Shown here piece by piece: positions 16,421 to 24,145 of a DNA stretch of 32,505 nt. The notes below the pieces were generated by a model, which ran no database searches, was not told the DNA's origin, and saw nothing but the letters and a program-made list of their open reading frames with translations. Where the stretch lies: the NCBI GenBank assembly GCA_945905815.1, contig CAMDQH010000028.1:1-32505 (forward strand). The letters run 5' to 3'. Every line of letters starts with the position of its first letter. Positions within the stretch are counted from its first letter, which is position 1. The DNA comes from Bacteriovorax stolpii. GTDB lineage: Bacteria > Bdellovibrionota > Bacteriovoracia > Bacteriovoracales > Bacteriovoracaceae. The position numbers and the translations under genes were made by a program.

Positions 16421-16778
16421 GCTTGTACTTCTCTTTTAATAAATTAAAAAATGATGGCCACCAAATGAGATCGTTGAAAATGATGATCACCCCAAACGCC
16501 AAGGGAAACCGGTTAGTCAAAAGTGCTTGGGCAAAGCCAATGGGACCCAGGATTTTACCTAAGAAGCCCACTAAGACGATAGGAAAGTGTCGATATGGAT
16601 CAGAGGCCGCTATCCAATAACCAACCCCATAGACTCCCACAATCATCCCTACACATTGCCAAATCTCGGGATAATTATTTTTCTCCATCCCTAGTAATTC
16701 AAACATGGCATTGGGGAATAAAATAACCCATGCACCCCAGATCACATTATAAATGGCCGCAAGCTTAAGAGCTTTCAT
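16398..16778 (-). CDS. Small polytopic membrane protein, family not recognised
   Basis: The protein is mostly hydrophobic, with about four helices and the segments AAIYNVIWGAWVILFP, GVYGVGYWIAA, GKILGPIGFAQAL and NDLIWWPSFF. I do not recognise a named family. The frame is open from an upstream ATG at 16847, but that would overlap the OsmC gene by 65 bases and add a polar tail. The ATG at 16778, just after the OsmC stop and with AGGT upstream, gives a 126-residue protein that begins directly at the first helix. It is probably co-transcribed with the OsmC-like and folE genes. Confidence 0.65.
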   Translation of the reverse strand: MKALKLAAIYNVIWGAWVILFPNAMFELLGMEKNNYPEIWQCVGMIVGVYGVGYWIAASDPYRHFPIVLVGFLGKILGPIGFAQALLTNRFPLAFGVIIIFNDLIWWPSFFNLLKEKYKRDKTFLA

Positions 16779-16782
16779 AATA

Positions 16783-17211
16783 TTACCTGTAAATGATTTG
16801 TGAAATGATTTCAGTTTTGACTGACTGAAGAATGAAACCATTCTCAAGGGTCTTTTTAATTAATAGATCGGCCTTCTTCTTGTCTGAAGGATTACTCAAT
16901 TCAATTATTAATTTACATGCCTTCATTACAGGTTTTAAATTTTCATTTTTATCTACAATTAATTCGCTAGAGACATTCAGTTGGTCAAAACTCAAACGTG
17001 AATATTCAGCGTAGACCTTAAATGTTGCGACAAAGCAATTCTGAAGCGAGAGAAGAAAAAAATCTTCCGGACTAAAAGCTCCGCCGGCCCCCTCAAACTC
17101 CTTAGGGACAGAGCACGTTGTATCCAAACCAGAAGATGTAACCTTCCACTCATTTTGTATTCCTGAACTGGCCCTACTTGCACCATGAAAAGAAATCGGA
17201 TAGCTGATCAT
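16783..17211 (-). CDS. OsmC/Ohr-like protein lacking the usual second cysteine
   Basis: The 142-residue protein matches the OsmC fold: GAGGAFSPEDFFLLSLQNCF places Cys59 at the start of the central helix, the position of the peroxidatic Cys. The partner Cys normally found near residue 126 is absent (ENGFILQSV); Cys33 and Cys99 are elsewhere. OsmC/Ohr proteins reduce organic hydroperoxides with a Cys pair, so this member may use another partner or have a binding role. The ATG has GAGG five bases upstream. It lies 14 bases downstream of folE. A role in handling photo-oxidised lipids fits the neighbourhood but is inferred. Confidence 0.75.
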   Translation of the reverse strand: MISYPISFHGASRASSGIQNEWKVTSSGLDTTCSVPKEFEGAGGAFSPEDFFLLSLQNCFVATFKVYAEYSRLSFDQLNVSSELIVDKNENLKPVMKACKLIIELSNPSDKKKADLLIKKTLENGFILQSVKTEIISQIIYR

Positions 17212-17225
17212 ATAAACCTCATTTA

Positions 17226-17831
17226 TTAATCAATTGATTTCCAAAGACGTAATTTTTCATCTGGAGTCAGATTTTCCAGGCCTCTGGAGCTTTCAGTAAT
17301 AGTTTCTGAGCCATTTTTCTTAACCCCTCTCATCATCATGCACATATGGGAACCAGAAACCTTAACCAAAACGGCACGGGCACCAATGAGTGTCATCAAG
17401 CCGGAACAAATTTGATCAGTAAGCCTTTCTTGGACCTGGAGCCTTTTTGCAAAAACATCAACAAGTCTGGGTATTTTTGATAGTCCAATAATTTTATCGC
17501 TGGGATAGTAGGCCACACTCGCTCTGCCCCAAAATGGCAGCATGTGATGCTCGCATAAAGAAAAGAAATCAATATCTTTAATGCTAATCAGGCCAGCGCC
17601 TTCGCCGGGAAATATTCCCTCTCCAACAGCATCAGCTGGAGTCAATAAATATCCAGAGCAAACTTCATGAATGGCTTTAGAAAATCTCTGAGGGGTATTT
17701 AAAAGTCCCTCCCTCTGAGGGTTTTCGCCTACTGACTTTAAAATGAGTTCACCTGCCATCTTGGCATAGTCCATATGTGTTGGGTTAAAAATGGCTTGAT
17801 TTAAATCAAGTCCTCTATCAGAATTTTTCAA
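17226..17831 (-). CDS. folE: GTP cyclohydrolase I (FolE)
   Basis: FolE converts GTP to dihydroneopterin triphosphate, the first step of folate/pterin synthesis. The zinc ligands are visible: Cys and His in FFSLCEHHML (about residues 93 and 96) and Cys in GSHMCMMMRG (about 164). IGLSKIPRLVDVFAKRLQVQERLT is the classic FolE segment. No ATG fits: the first is about 20 codons in. The TTG at 17831 has AAGGA seven bases upstream, whereas the TTG at 17837 is too close to it, so the start is probably TTG (201 residues). Extra copies of folE are known members of photolyase/LitR clusters, where they may raise folate antenna for photolyase. Whether this is the sole folE cannot be told here. Confidence 0.95.
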   Translation of the reverse strand: MKNSDRGLDLNQAIFNPTHMDYAKMAGELILKSVGENPQREGLLNTPQRFSKAIHEVCSGYLLTPADAVGEGIFPGEGAGLISIKDIDFFSLCEHHMLPFWGRASVAYYPSDKIIGLSKIPRLVDVFAKRLQVQERLTDQICSGLMTLIGARAVLVKVSGSHMCMMMRGVKKNGSETITESSRGLENLTPDEKLRLWKSID

Positions 17832-17881
17832 TTTCAAGTCCTTTGCCTTGTTTTTTAAGTGGGGCTTAATCCTCTAGCCAC

Positions 17882-17910
17882 ATATACTTATAGTTTAATA
17901 CATTGTAAAC
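17882..17910 (-). promoter_or_regulatory. folE promoter overlapping an ACAYTGTAAAC box
   Basis: On the minus strand TTTACA (17909-17904) and TATATG (17886-17881 region) are separated by 17 bases, a good sigma70-like pair about 50 bases before the folE start. The -35 hexamer lies inside GTTTACAATGT, the reverse complement of the box ACATTGTAAAC at 17900-17910. A nearly identical box sits at 18010-18020 in the divergent gbsR promoter. Promoter and operator roles are inferred. Confidence 0.45.
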
Positions 17911-18003
17911 AGCAACAAACATCTCTTGGACATTAAAATGCTGTCCCAAGTGATTGTTATTAAAGCGCCGTCGAAAGAAAGTTAAATCGTTCGTGACTTT
18001 AAG

Positions 18004-18037
18004 TTCAGGACACTGTAAACTCTATTTAAAATACAGT
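18004..18037 (+). promoter_or_regulatory. gbsR-merR promoter with ACTGTA-N14-TACAGT inverted repeat
   Basis: ACACTGTAAAC at 18010-18020 is the second copy of the box seen near folE. Its ACTGTA (18012-18017) is mirrored by TACAGT at 18032-18037, giving an inverted repeat with a 14-base centre. A candidate -10 TAAAAT (18027-18032) and weak -35 TTCAGG (18004-18009), 17 bases apart, place the repeat across the spacer and -10, as expected for an autoregulatory operator of the following regulator genes. This is inferred from position and symmetry. Confidence 0.45.
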
Positions 18038-18049
18038 AGGTAAAAATCT

Positions 18050-18520
18050 ATGAAAAACAACAATCTACCTGAACTTGAATACCTAGCCGACCTGGTGGGA
18101 GAATTTATTGAGTACTGGGGTTTTAAAAAGATCCATGGAAAGATTTGGCTCAATCTCTATTTAAGTGATGCTCCCCTGGATGCAGCTGCGCTAATGGCAA
18201 AGCTTAATGTGTCCAAGGCACTCATAAGTATATCAATCAAGGATCTACTTGAATTTGAAGTAATCATTGAGCATGGACTTAGCCCAGAGGGTACAAGAAT
18301 CTATGGAGCAAACCCTGACCTCCACACGGTTATTAGTCATGTCCTAAGACAAAGAGAAAAGGTAATGATGGGTAAAATTCAAGCAGCATTTTTGCAATTG
18401 AAAAACATTTCCAAAGAAGAAATTTCTATAAATAGAATAGAGTTTAGTCGAGTCAAAGAATTAGACCGCTTCATTAAGAACGGTGAAAAAGGTTTAAATA
18501 CTTTGATGGCGATTCTTTAA
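18050..18520 (+). CDS. GbsR/MarR-family transcriptional regulator
   Basis: The 156-residue protein opens with LADLVGEFIEYWGFKKIHGKIWLNLYLSD, the pattern of GbsR-type winged helix-turn-helix proteins, followed by the recognition region LMAKLNVSKALISISIKDLLEFEVI and a wing ending GTRIYGA. The C-terminal half is helical and likely dimerises. No ligand can be inferred. The ribosome site is AGTAGG. It lies 12 bases before the MerR gene, so the two regulators are almost certainly co-transcribed, and it is divergent from folE across a 218-base region holding two copies of one box. It may regulate that region alone or with the MerR protein. Confidence 0.85.
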   Translation: MKNNNLPELEYLADLVGEFIEYWGFKKIHGKIWLNLYLSDAPLDAAALMAKLNVSKALISISIKDLLEFEVIIEHGLSPEGTRIYGANPDLHTVISHVLRQREKVMMGKIQAAFLQLKNISKEEISINRIEFSRVKELDRFIKNGEKGLNTLMAIL

Positions 18521-18532
18521 AAAGGTAATACA

Positions 18533-19060
18533 ATGAATGATTTTAACATTCAGGCTGCATCATTAATCAGTGGAGTTTCGGTCCACCAAATCAGAGCTTG
18601 GGAACGAAGATATAATGCTGTCAGACCTAGAAGGCTGGACAATAATTTCAGGTCTTATACACAAGAAGATATAACAAGACTGAAGTTGTTAGGTACTCTA
18701 ACAAAACATGGTATTGCCATAAGTAAGATTGCAGCCTTAGATGTTGCCGAACTACAGTATCAGAACGAGTTACTAACGCCTATAGAGAATCATCGCACGG
18801 AAATACATAACGGCAACGATGACAAAGAACGGCTTATTTTTTTGCTCTCATTTTTGAGTGCAAAAAAATTAGATATTTTGAAATATGAAGTCACAAAGTT
18901 TAATACCCTGAATAGCATCATCGAAATACTGATCCCGCTTATGAAGCGAGTCATGGTGCAATCAGATTTAACAAGTGATGATTCCCAAAGCTTATTAGTA
19001 ACATTGATAGAGCAAATTAATAAAATTTCAATCCAGGCATGTCATAAGAATGCCTCTTAA
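18533..19060 (+). CDS. MerR-family regulator, CarH/LitR type, without B12-binding domain
   Basis: Residues 1 to about 70 are a MerR DNA-binding domain of the CarA/CarH/LitR subgroup: AASLISGVSVHQIRAWERRY, then FRSYTQEDITRLKLL and HGIAISKIAAL. Residues 90-175 are helical and correspond in position to the small helical domain that caps B12 in CarH, but they contain no Trp or Glu-His pair of the cap motif. The protein ends at 175, where CarH/LitR proteins continue for about 100 more residues into the cobalamin-binding Rossmann domain. DNA recognition therefore looks intact while B12 light sensing looks impossible. AAAGG precedes the ATG. It is followed 26 bases later by the epimerase gene. Confidence 0.87.
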   Translation: MNDFNIQAASLISGVSVHQIRAWERRYNAVRPRRLDNNFRSYTQEDITRLKLLGTLTKHGIAISKIAALDVAELQYQNELLTPIENHRTEIHNGNDDKERLIFLLSFLSAKKLDILKYEVTKFNTLNSIIEILIPLMKRVMVQSDLTSDDSQSLLVTLIEQINKISIQACHKNAS

Positions 19061-19086
19061 AATTATGCTTATAAAAGGCTAAAAAT

Positions 19087-20454
19087 ATGAAAGTTTTAAT
19101 TACAGGTTCCACAGGACTTGTTGGTAAAGAGCTTGGCAAAAAACTTGTGATGGAAGGACATAGCCTTGTCGTTCTAGTGCGGAATGCTGAAAAAGCTAAG
19201 CTGGACCTTCCTTTTCCGGCAGAAATTTTCGAATGGTACGGACAAAAAGACCTCCCACTTGTCGAAGCCTTAAAAGGTGTTGAAGCTGTTATTCATTTGG
19301 CAGGAGAATCAATTGCAAGTGACAGATGGACTGAAAAAAGAAAAAAACAAATATATGATTCGCGTATTCTTTCAACACGAATCCTCGCCGAGGCGATAAA
19401 TAAGACAGCATCTGTAAAAACATTTATATCTGCCTCTGCCATTGGTATTTATGGAAACACCGGAAATGAACTTATAAGTGAGACACATGCCCAAGGTAAG
19501 GATTTCTTGGCCAACGTTTGCCAAAACTGGGAATTCGAAACTAAGAGAGTTGATACCAGGGTAAGGGTCGTTAACCTGAGAATTGGTGTAGTACTCTCTC
19601 GACAGGGAGGAGCACTTGAAAAACTTATTCCATTGTTTTCTGCGGGACTCGGTGGAGTCATTGGAAATGGCAGTCAATGGATGAGCTGGATACACATTCA
19701 AGATCTTGTTAATTTATGTTCTTTCAGCTTAACCCAAGAATCTATACGTGGTCCCTACAATGCTGTTGCATCAAGTCCGGTAACAAACAAAATTTTTAGC
19801 CAATGTCTTGCCAAAGCAATAGGACGTTCATTATTTTTCCCAGTTCCAAGTTTGGTTATGAAGATTGCAATGGGAGATATGTCGACCATTGTTTTGGCCA
19901 GTCAGAATGTAAACTCACAAAAAATCACAGATGCAGGCTTTAAGTTTACCTACCCACAAATCGAAGGTGCATTTGACGAAATATGTAGTCCTATTCATAA
20001 TGGCCAAAGGGAATATTTAGCCGAGCAGTGGGTCCCGCATACTTCTAAAGAAATATTCCCATTTTTTTGCAACGAAAAAAACTTAGAAAAGCTCACTCCC
20101 GATTTCCTCAATTTTAAAGTATTAAAAAAATCCACGAATGAAATTCAGGAAGGAACACTTATTGAATACCAATTGAAGTTGCATGGAATCCCTCTAAAGT
20201 GGAAAAGTAAGATTGGAAAATGGGAACCAGGAACTTCGTTCGTAGACGACCAGGTCGCCGGGCCATACAAGCGCTGGAATCACACCCATGAATTCATACC
20301 GATGTCTTCAGGTACTCTAATGCGGGATAGAGTTTCATACACTTTACCACTGGGCCGTATCGGAGACCTGCTTTTAAGCTGGAAACTGGTTAAAGATGTT
20401 AATAGAATATTTACTTACCGCAGAAAGGTAATTAGTAGTTTATTTGCTTCATAA
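19087..20454 (+). CDS. TIGR01777 epimerase-like domain fused to SRPBCC domain
   Basis: Residues 1 to about 295 form an extended-SDR Rossmann domain of the TIGR01777/YfcH type: ITGSTGLVGKEL at the N-terminus for NAD(P), HLAGESIASDRWTEKRK, SASAIGIYG with the Tyr, and NLRIGVVLSRQGGALEKL. Residues about 310-455 match an SRPBCC ligand-binding domain (EQWVPHTSKEIFPFFCNEKN, KLHGIPLKWKSKI, QVAGPYKRWNHTHEF). This two-domain form is common next to photolyase and MerR genes. No substrate is known; automatic labels as a SulA-like cell-division inhibitor should not be trusted. It is probably the third gene of the gbsR-merR unit and overlaps the flavoprotein gene tail-to-tail by 23 bases. Confidence 0.9.
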   Translation: MKVLITGSTGLVGKELGKKLVMEGHSLVVLVRNAEKAKLDLPFPAEIFEWYGQKDLPLVEALKGVEAVIHLAGESIASDRWTEKRKKQIYDSRILSTRILAEAINKTASVKTFISASAIGIYGNTGNELISETHAQGKDFLANVCQNWEFETKRVDTRVRVVNLRIGVVLSRQGGALEKLIPLFSAGLGGVIGNGSQWMSWIHIQDLVNLCSFSLTQESIRGPYNAVASSPVTNKIFSQCLAKAIGRSLFFPVPSLVMKIAMGDMSTIVLASQNVNSQKITDAGFKFTYPQIEGAFDEICSPIHNGQREYLAEQWVPHTSKEIFPFFCNEKNLEKLTPDFLNFKVLKKSTNEIQEGTLIEYQLKLHGIPLKWKSKIGKWEPGTSFVDDQVAGPYKRWNHTHEFIPMSSGTLMRDRVSYTLPLGRIGDLLLSWKLVKDVNRIFTYRRKVISSLFAS

Positions 20455-21346
20455 CGGATTCGACCGAACTGGCAGCGGCATTCAAGTCGTTGCCATAAAA
20501 ATAATCTCCCATGAGATATATTTTATCACCAGCCAAGAAGCTTTGAAATTGTGCTGAAATTGCATGGCTTACTTCTGAGTATCGCCACTTATGGATATGT
20601 GATTCTTTTACATGAAGATTTTCACCGTCACAAATATTCATGATTTGATTTTGAATGAGTTTTTTATCCAATTCAAAATATTGTTCAATAAAAGGCGCTC
20701 TACATTCAAGATGATAAAAATATCCTTCAAGCAGAATCTCTTTTTGTTTTATTTCCCATTGGTGCCAAAGTACTGATTGATCCGAAATGGCGGATTCCAA
20801 AAATGCCAAAAACTGAATGGAAGAGGAATACTTCACTTCTTCCAGGAACTTTGTTTTAAAACCAGAATTTTTTAAGATCTCATTTGCTTGAGGTGCCGGG
20901 ACAGAGAGAACTACTTTCTTTGCAATAGTGCTTATTTGGCCTGAACCGTCAAATAGCTCTAAGAAACCTTCATTGTTTTTAACTATTTTATGAACCAGAG
21001 ACTCCTTAAGAATTTCTTTATCTTTTGCCAAGAACTTGGTCCATTGATTAATTCCTTGGACGCAGTGGCATATCTCCCCTTCCATTTTCAAGAACTGATG
21101 ATCAAGCCCTATCTTGACCACTTCTTTCAGAAGTAAATGCTGTGGGGTGATGTTTCTTGCACCATGGTTAATAGATACGTTTTGCAGCCTTCGAGTCGCC
21201 AGGCGCCCACCGATACCTTTGGATTTCTCCAAAAGTACGACTTTCTGATCCGGCAAATTATGAGCAAGTATAAGTCCTGAAATTCCGGCACCAACAATGG
21301 CAACATCGTAAACGGTATTTGTGTTCATAGGTAGATACTCTTTCAT
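20432..21346 (-). CDS. FAD-dependent oxidoreductase, renalase/amine-oxidase-like
   Basis: The 304-residue protein begins with a dinucleotide-binding motif, VAIVGAGISGLILA, followed by VVLLEKSKGIGGRLATRR, the renalase-type FAD signature. KVVLSVPAPQANEIL in the middle and a C-terminal KIYLMGDYFYGNDLNAAASS (second FAD contact) complete the family pattern. It is a soluble flavoprotein of unknown substrate. Two starts are possible, ATG 21346 or 21328; GGATGAG favours the first. Related flavoproteins occur in light-stress clusters with TIGR01777 proteins and photolyases. It is convergent with the epimerase gene and divergent from sdhC. Confidence 0.85.
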   Translation of the reverse strand: MKEYLPMNTNTVYDVAIVGAGISGLILAHNLPDQKVVLLEKSKGIGGRLATRRLQNVSINHGARNITPQHLLLKEVVKIGLDHQFLKMEGEICHCVQGINQWTKFLAKDKEILKESLVHKIVKNNEGFLELFDGSGQISTIAKKVVLSVPAPQANEILKNSGFKTKFLEEVKYSSSIQFLAFLESAISDQSVLWHQWEIKQKEILLEGYFYHLECRAPFIEQYFELDKKLIQNQIMNICDGENLHVKESHIHKWRYSEVSHAISAQFQSFLAGDKIYLMGDYFYGNDLNAAASSVESVMKQINY

Positions 21347-21449
21347 CGAATCTCATCCGGCACTAATCAAATGTTAGTCAGGACCCCATCTTTGTGTAAA
21401 ATACTTTGCTTAGACATTGGTGTCGCACTGGATTAAAACAAGATATCAC

Positions 21450-21477
21450 CTGACAATTGCTGGATATCTGGTAATAT
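21450..21477 (+). promoter_or_regulatory. Sigma70-like promoter of sdhCAB
   Basis: CTGACA (21450-21455) and TAATAT (21472-21477) are separated by 16 bases, about 60 bases before the sdhC ATG. A ribosome site, AAGGGAG, follows near 21524-21530. This is a clear consensus-like pair; the transcription start has not been tested. Confidence 0.55.
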
Positions 21478-21539
21478 AAAAGCAATTAAATCTAAGACTT
21501 AAATCAAACTTTTATCGACTTGAAAGGGAGAACTTTTTC

Positions 21540-22214
21540 ATGGTTACATCTGCTGTTAATCACTACTTCAGATCATCCATTGGCAGAAAACAACTCGTGG
21601 CCGTAACCGGTCTATTGTTGTGTGGTTTTCTTGTGGGACATCTCGCTGGAAACCTCCTACTCATGGTGAGCTCTAATGCTTTCAATCTTTATGCTCATAA
21701 ACTTTTCTCATTAGGGCCCATGCTTTATGTGATTGAGGCCGGACTTGCTGGTATTTTCATCCTTCACCTTGGACTTGCGTTCAAGTTAAATATGGAAAAT
21801 ATGAAGTCTCGCGGAAAATATGAACAGAAAACTAAAACCGGTCGTGGAACAACTTTTGCTTCTCAAACTATGCCCTACACTGGACTCATTCTTCTCATCT
21901 TTCTCGTTCTTCATTTAATCAGTTTAAAGTTTGGAACTCATTACGAAGTAACTGTTGATGGCGTAGTGATGAGAGATCTTTACCGCACGACGATCGAATA
22001 CTTTAGTAGTCCTATCGCTACTGCCTGGTATGTTTTTGCAATGCTAACTGCAGCTCTTCATACTTCACATGGTTTTGCCTCAGCTTTTCAATCGATGGGC
22101 TGGAACCATGGTAAATATTTTAAGAATGTAAAACGTCTCGGACTTATCTATGCCATTTTGGTTGGAGCTGGCTTTGCCGGGCTTTCAATCTGGTGTCACT
22201 TGAAGGGAGGATAA
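21540..22214 (+). CDS. sdhC: Succinate dehydrogenase cytochrome b558 subunit (SdhC)
   Basis: This membrane anchor of a menaquinone-type complex II has 224 residues and five membrane helices, as in Bacillus and Wolinella enzymes that use a single large anchor with two haems. Candidate haem ligands are His in [11 protein letters not shown], in FILHLGLAF, in LVLHLISL and in AALHTSHGF. There is no separate sdhD, as expected for this type. It sits one base before sdhA. Together with the men operon in the window it indicates electron transfer between succinate/fumarate and menaquinone. Confidence 0.95.
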   Translation: MVTSAVNHYFRSSIGRKQLVAVTGLLLCGFLVGHLAGNLLLMVSSNAFNLYAHKLFSLGPMLYVIEAGLAGIFILHLGLAFKLNMENMKSRGKYEQKTKTGRGTTFASQTMPYTGLILLIFLVLHLISLKFGTHYEVTVDGVVMRDLYRTTIEYFSSPIATAWYVFAMLTAALHTSHGFASAFQSMGWNHGKYFKNVKRLGLIYAILVGAGFAGLSIWCHLKGG

Positions 22215-22215
22215 T

Positions 22216-24135
22216 ATGACTATTAACTTAGACGCTAAGGCTCCTAGTGGAGAACTTAAAGATAAATGGACTAAACACAAGTTCGAATCAAAACTTGTGA
22301 ACCCGGCGAATAAAAGAAAGTTTACAGTTATAGTAGTCGGAACTGGTCTTGCTGGTGGCTCTGCTGCCGCAAGTCTTGCTGAACTTGGTTACAATGTTCT
22401 TTCTTTTTGTATTCAGGATTCTCCTAGACGTGCCCACTCGATTGCCGCTCAAGGTGGTATCAACGGTACCAAAAACTATACCAACGATGGTGACTCAGTT
22501 AAACGTCTTTTCTACGACACCATTAAAGGTGGAGATTACCGCTCTCGTGAAGCGAACATTTATCGTCTGGCCGAAGTTTCAAATAACATCATCGATCAGA
22601 TGGTTTCACAAGGTGTTCCATTTGCACGTGAATACGGTGGATACTTAGACAACCGTTCATTCGGTGGTTCTCAAGTTTCACGTACTTTCTATGCTCGCGG
22701 ACAAACCGGTCAGCAGTTACTTCTGGGTGCATACTCAGGAATGATGAAGATGATTTCCAAGGGCAAGATCAAACTGTTCAATCGTCGCGAGATGATGGAT
22801 CTAGTTAAGATCAATGGCAAGGCCCGCGGAATTATTGTTCGTAACTTAATTACTGGCGAACTTGAAAGATACGCGGCCGACGCTGTTCTTCTTTGCACTG
22901 GTGGATACGGAAACGTTTATTTCCTTTCTACTAATGCCATGACGTCAAATGCTTCTGCTGCCTGGAGATGTTATAAGCGTGGAGCAGCTTTTGCTAACCC
23001 ATGTTTCACTCAAATCCACCCTACTTGTATTCCTGTTCACGGTGATTATCAGTCGAAACTCACCCTTATGAGTGAGTCACTTCGAAATGATGGACGTGTT
23101 TGGGTTCCCAAAAAAGAAAATGATTCTCGCAAGCCTGCAGATATCCCTGATGAAGAAAGAGATTATTACCTCGAGCGCGTTTACCCATCATTCGGTAACC
23201 TTGCACCAAGAGACGTATCTTCACGTCAGGCAAAATACCGCTATGATGAAGGCAAAGGTGTTGGGCCAACGAAACAAGCCGTTTTCCTAGATTTCCGTGA
23301 TGCCATATCACGTGATGGTATTGAAACAATCGCAGGTCGCTACGGAAACTTATTTCAAATGTACGAAAGAATTACGGGAGATAATCCTTATAAAACTCCC
23401 ATGATGATTTACCCTGCTGTCCATTACACAATGGGTGGATTGTGGGTTGATTATAATCTTCAATCAACAGTCCCAGGTCTCCATGTTTTAGGCGAAGCTA
23501 ACTTTTCAGATCATGGTGCCAACCGTCTGGGGGCTTCGGCACTTATGCAAGGTCTTGCTGATGGTTACTTCGTTGCTCCAAATACAATTAGTAACTATCT
23601 TGCTTCTAATCCACTTGAAAAAATCACCACTGATGACCAAGCATTCAAAGATGCCGAAGCTGCTGTGATTCTTCAAACTTCAAAACTTCTTGCCGTCAAA
23701 GGTAAGCGTACCGCTGATGATTTCCATAAGGCCCTCGGCCAAATTATGTGGAACCACGTTGGTATGAGTCGTAATGAAGCTGGATTAAAACAAGCGATCG
23801 ATGGCATCAGAAAACTTCGTGACGAATTCTGGAAAGATGTAAATGTTCCGGGCGATGCTGGAAACTTTAACCTTGAACTTCATAAAGCGACTCGTGTGGC
23901 CGACTTTTTAGAACTAGGTGAATTGATGGCGCTGGATGCTTTAGAGCGACGTGAATCTTGCGGCGGACACTTTCGTGAAGAGTATCAGACTCCCGATGGT
24001 GAAGCGAAGCGTGACGATGAGAATTTTTCTCACGTTGCTGCCTGGGAATATACCGGTCCAAATTCAAGTCCAGTTCGTCACAAAGAAGAACTGAAGTTTG
24101 AGTTTGTTCAACTTGCAACACGATCTTACAAATAA
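22216..24135 (+). CDS. sdhA: Succinate dehydrogenase/fumarate reductase flavoprotein (SdhA)
   Basis: The 639-residue catalytic subunit oxidises succinate at covalently bound FAD on the cytoplasmic face. The FAD fold is [19 protein letters not shown], the covalent His lies in [13 protein letters not shown], and the active-site regions include [22 protein letters not shown] and [13 protein letters not shown]. It is the long form typical of the B. subtilis/Wolinella class rather than the mitochondrial class. A strong GGGAGGATAAT ribosome site precedes the ATG. Codon use looks more ordered here than in neighbouring accessory genes, consistent with high expression. Confidence 0.97.
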   Translation: MTINLDAKAPSGELKDKWTKHKFESKLVNPANKRKFTVIVVGTGLAGGSAAASLAELGYNVLSFCIQDSPRRAHSIAAQGGINGTKNYTNDGDSVKRLFYDTIKGGDYRSREANIYRLAEVSNNIIDQMVSQGVPFAREYGGYLDNRSFGGSQVSRTFYARGQTGQQLLLGAYSGMMKMISKGKIKLFNRREMMDLVKINGKARGIIVRNLITGELERYAADAVLLCTGGYGNVYFLSTNAMTSNASAAWRCYKRGAAFANPCFTQIHPTCIPVHGDYQSKLTLMSESLRNDGRVWVPKKENDSRKPADIPDEERDYYLERVYPSFGNLAPRDVSSRQAKYRYDEGKGVGPTKQAVFLDFRDAISRDGIETIAGRYGNLFQMYERITGDNPYKTPMMIYPAVHYTMGGLWVDYNLQSTVPGLHVLGEANFSDHGANRLGASALMQGLADGYFVAPNTISNYLASNPLEKITTDDQAFKDAEAAVILQTSKLLAVKGKRTADDFHKALGQIMWNHVGMSRNEAGLKQAIDGIRKLRDEFWKDVNVPGDAGNFNLELHKATRVADFLELGELMALDALERRESCGGHFREEYQTPDGEAKRDDENFSHVAAWEYTGPNSSPVRHKEELKFEFVQLATRSYK

Positions 24136-24145
24136 GGAGAAGCTC

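Noticed and set aside
16779-16847. 23-residue N-terminal extension of the membrane protein at 16398
   Set aside because: It would overlap the OsmC-like gene by 65 bases and add a polar tail before the first helix; the ATG at 16778 has its own ribosome site.
20041-20454. Reading the TIGR01777 fusion as a cell-division inhibitor (SulA)
   Set aside because: The sequence shows an SDR domain plus SRPBCC; the SulA label is a historical annotation artefact with no support here.
23066-23329. Open frames on the opposite strand of sdhA and in other phases of sdhA/sdhB
   Set aside because: They lie entirely inside conserved sdh genes, lack ribosome sites and resemble no family; they are by-products of ordered codon use.
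24098-24145. Longer sdhB starting inside sdhA
   Set aside because: The ATG at 24146 has a strong AAGGAGA ribosome site just after the sdhA stop and gives a normal-length SdhB.
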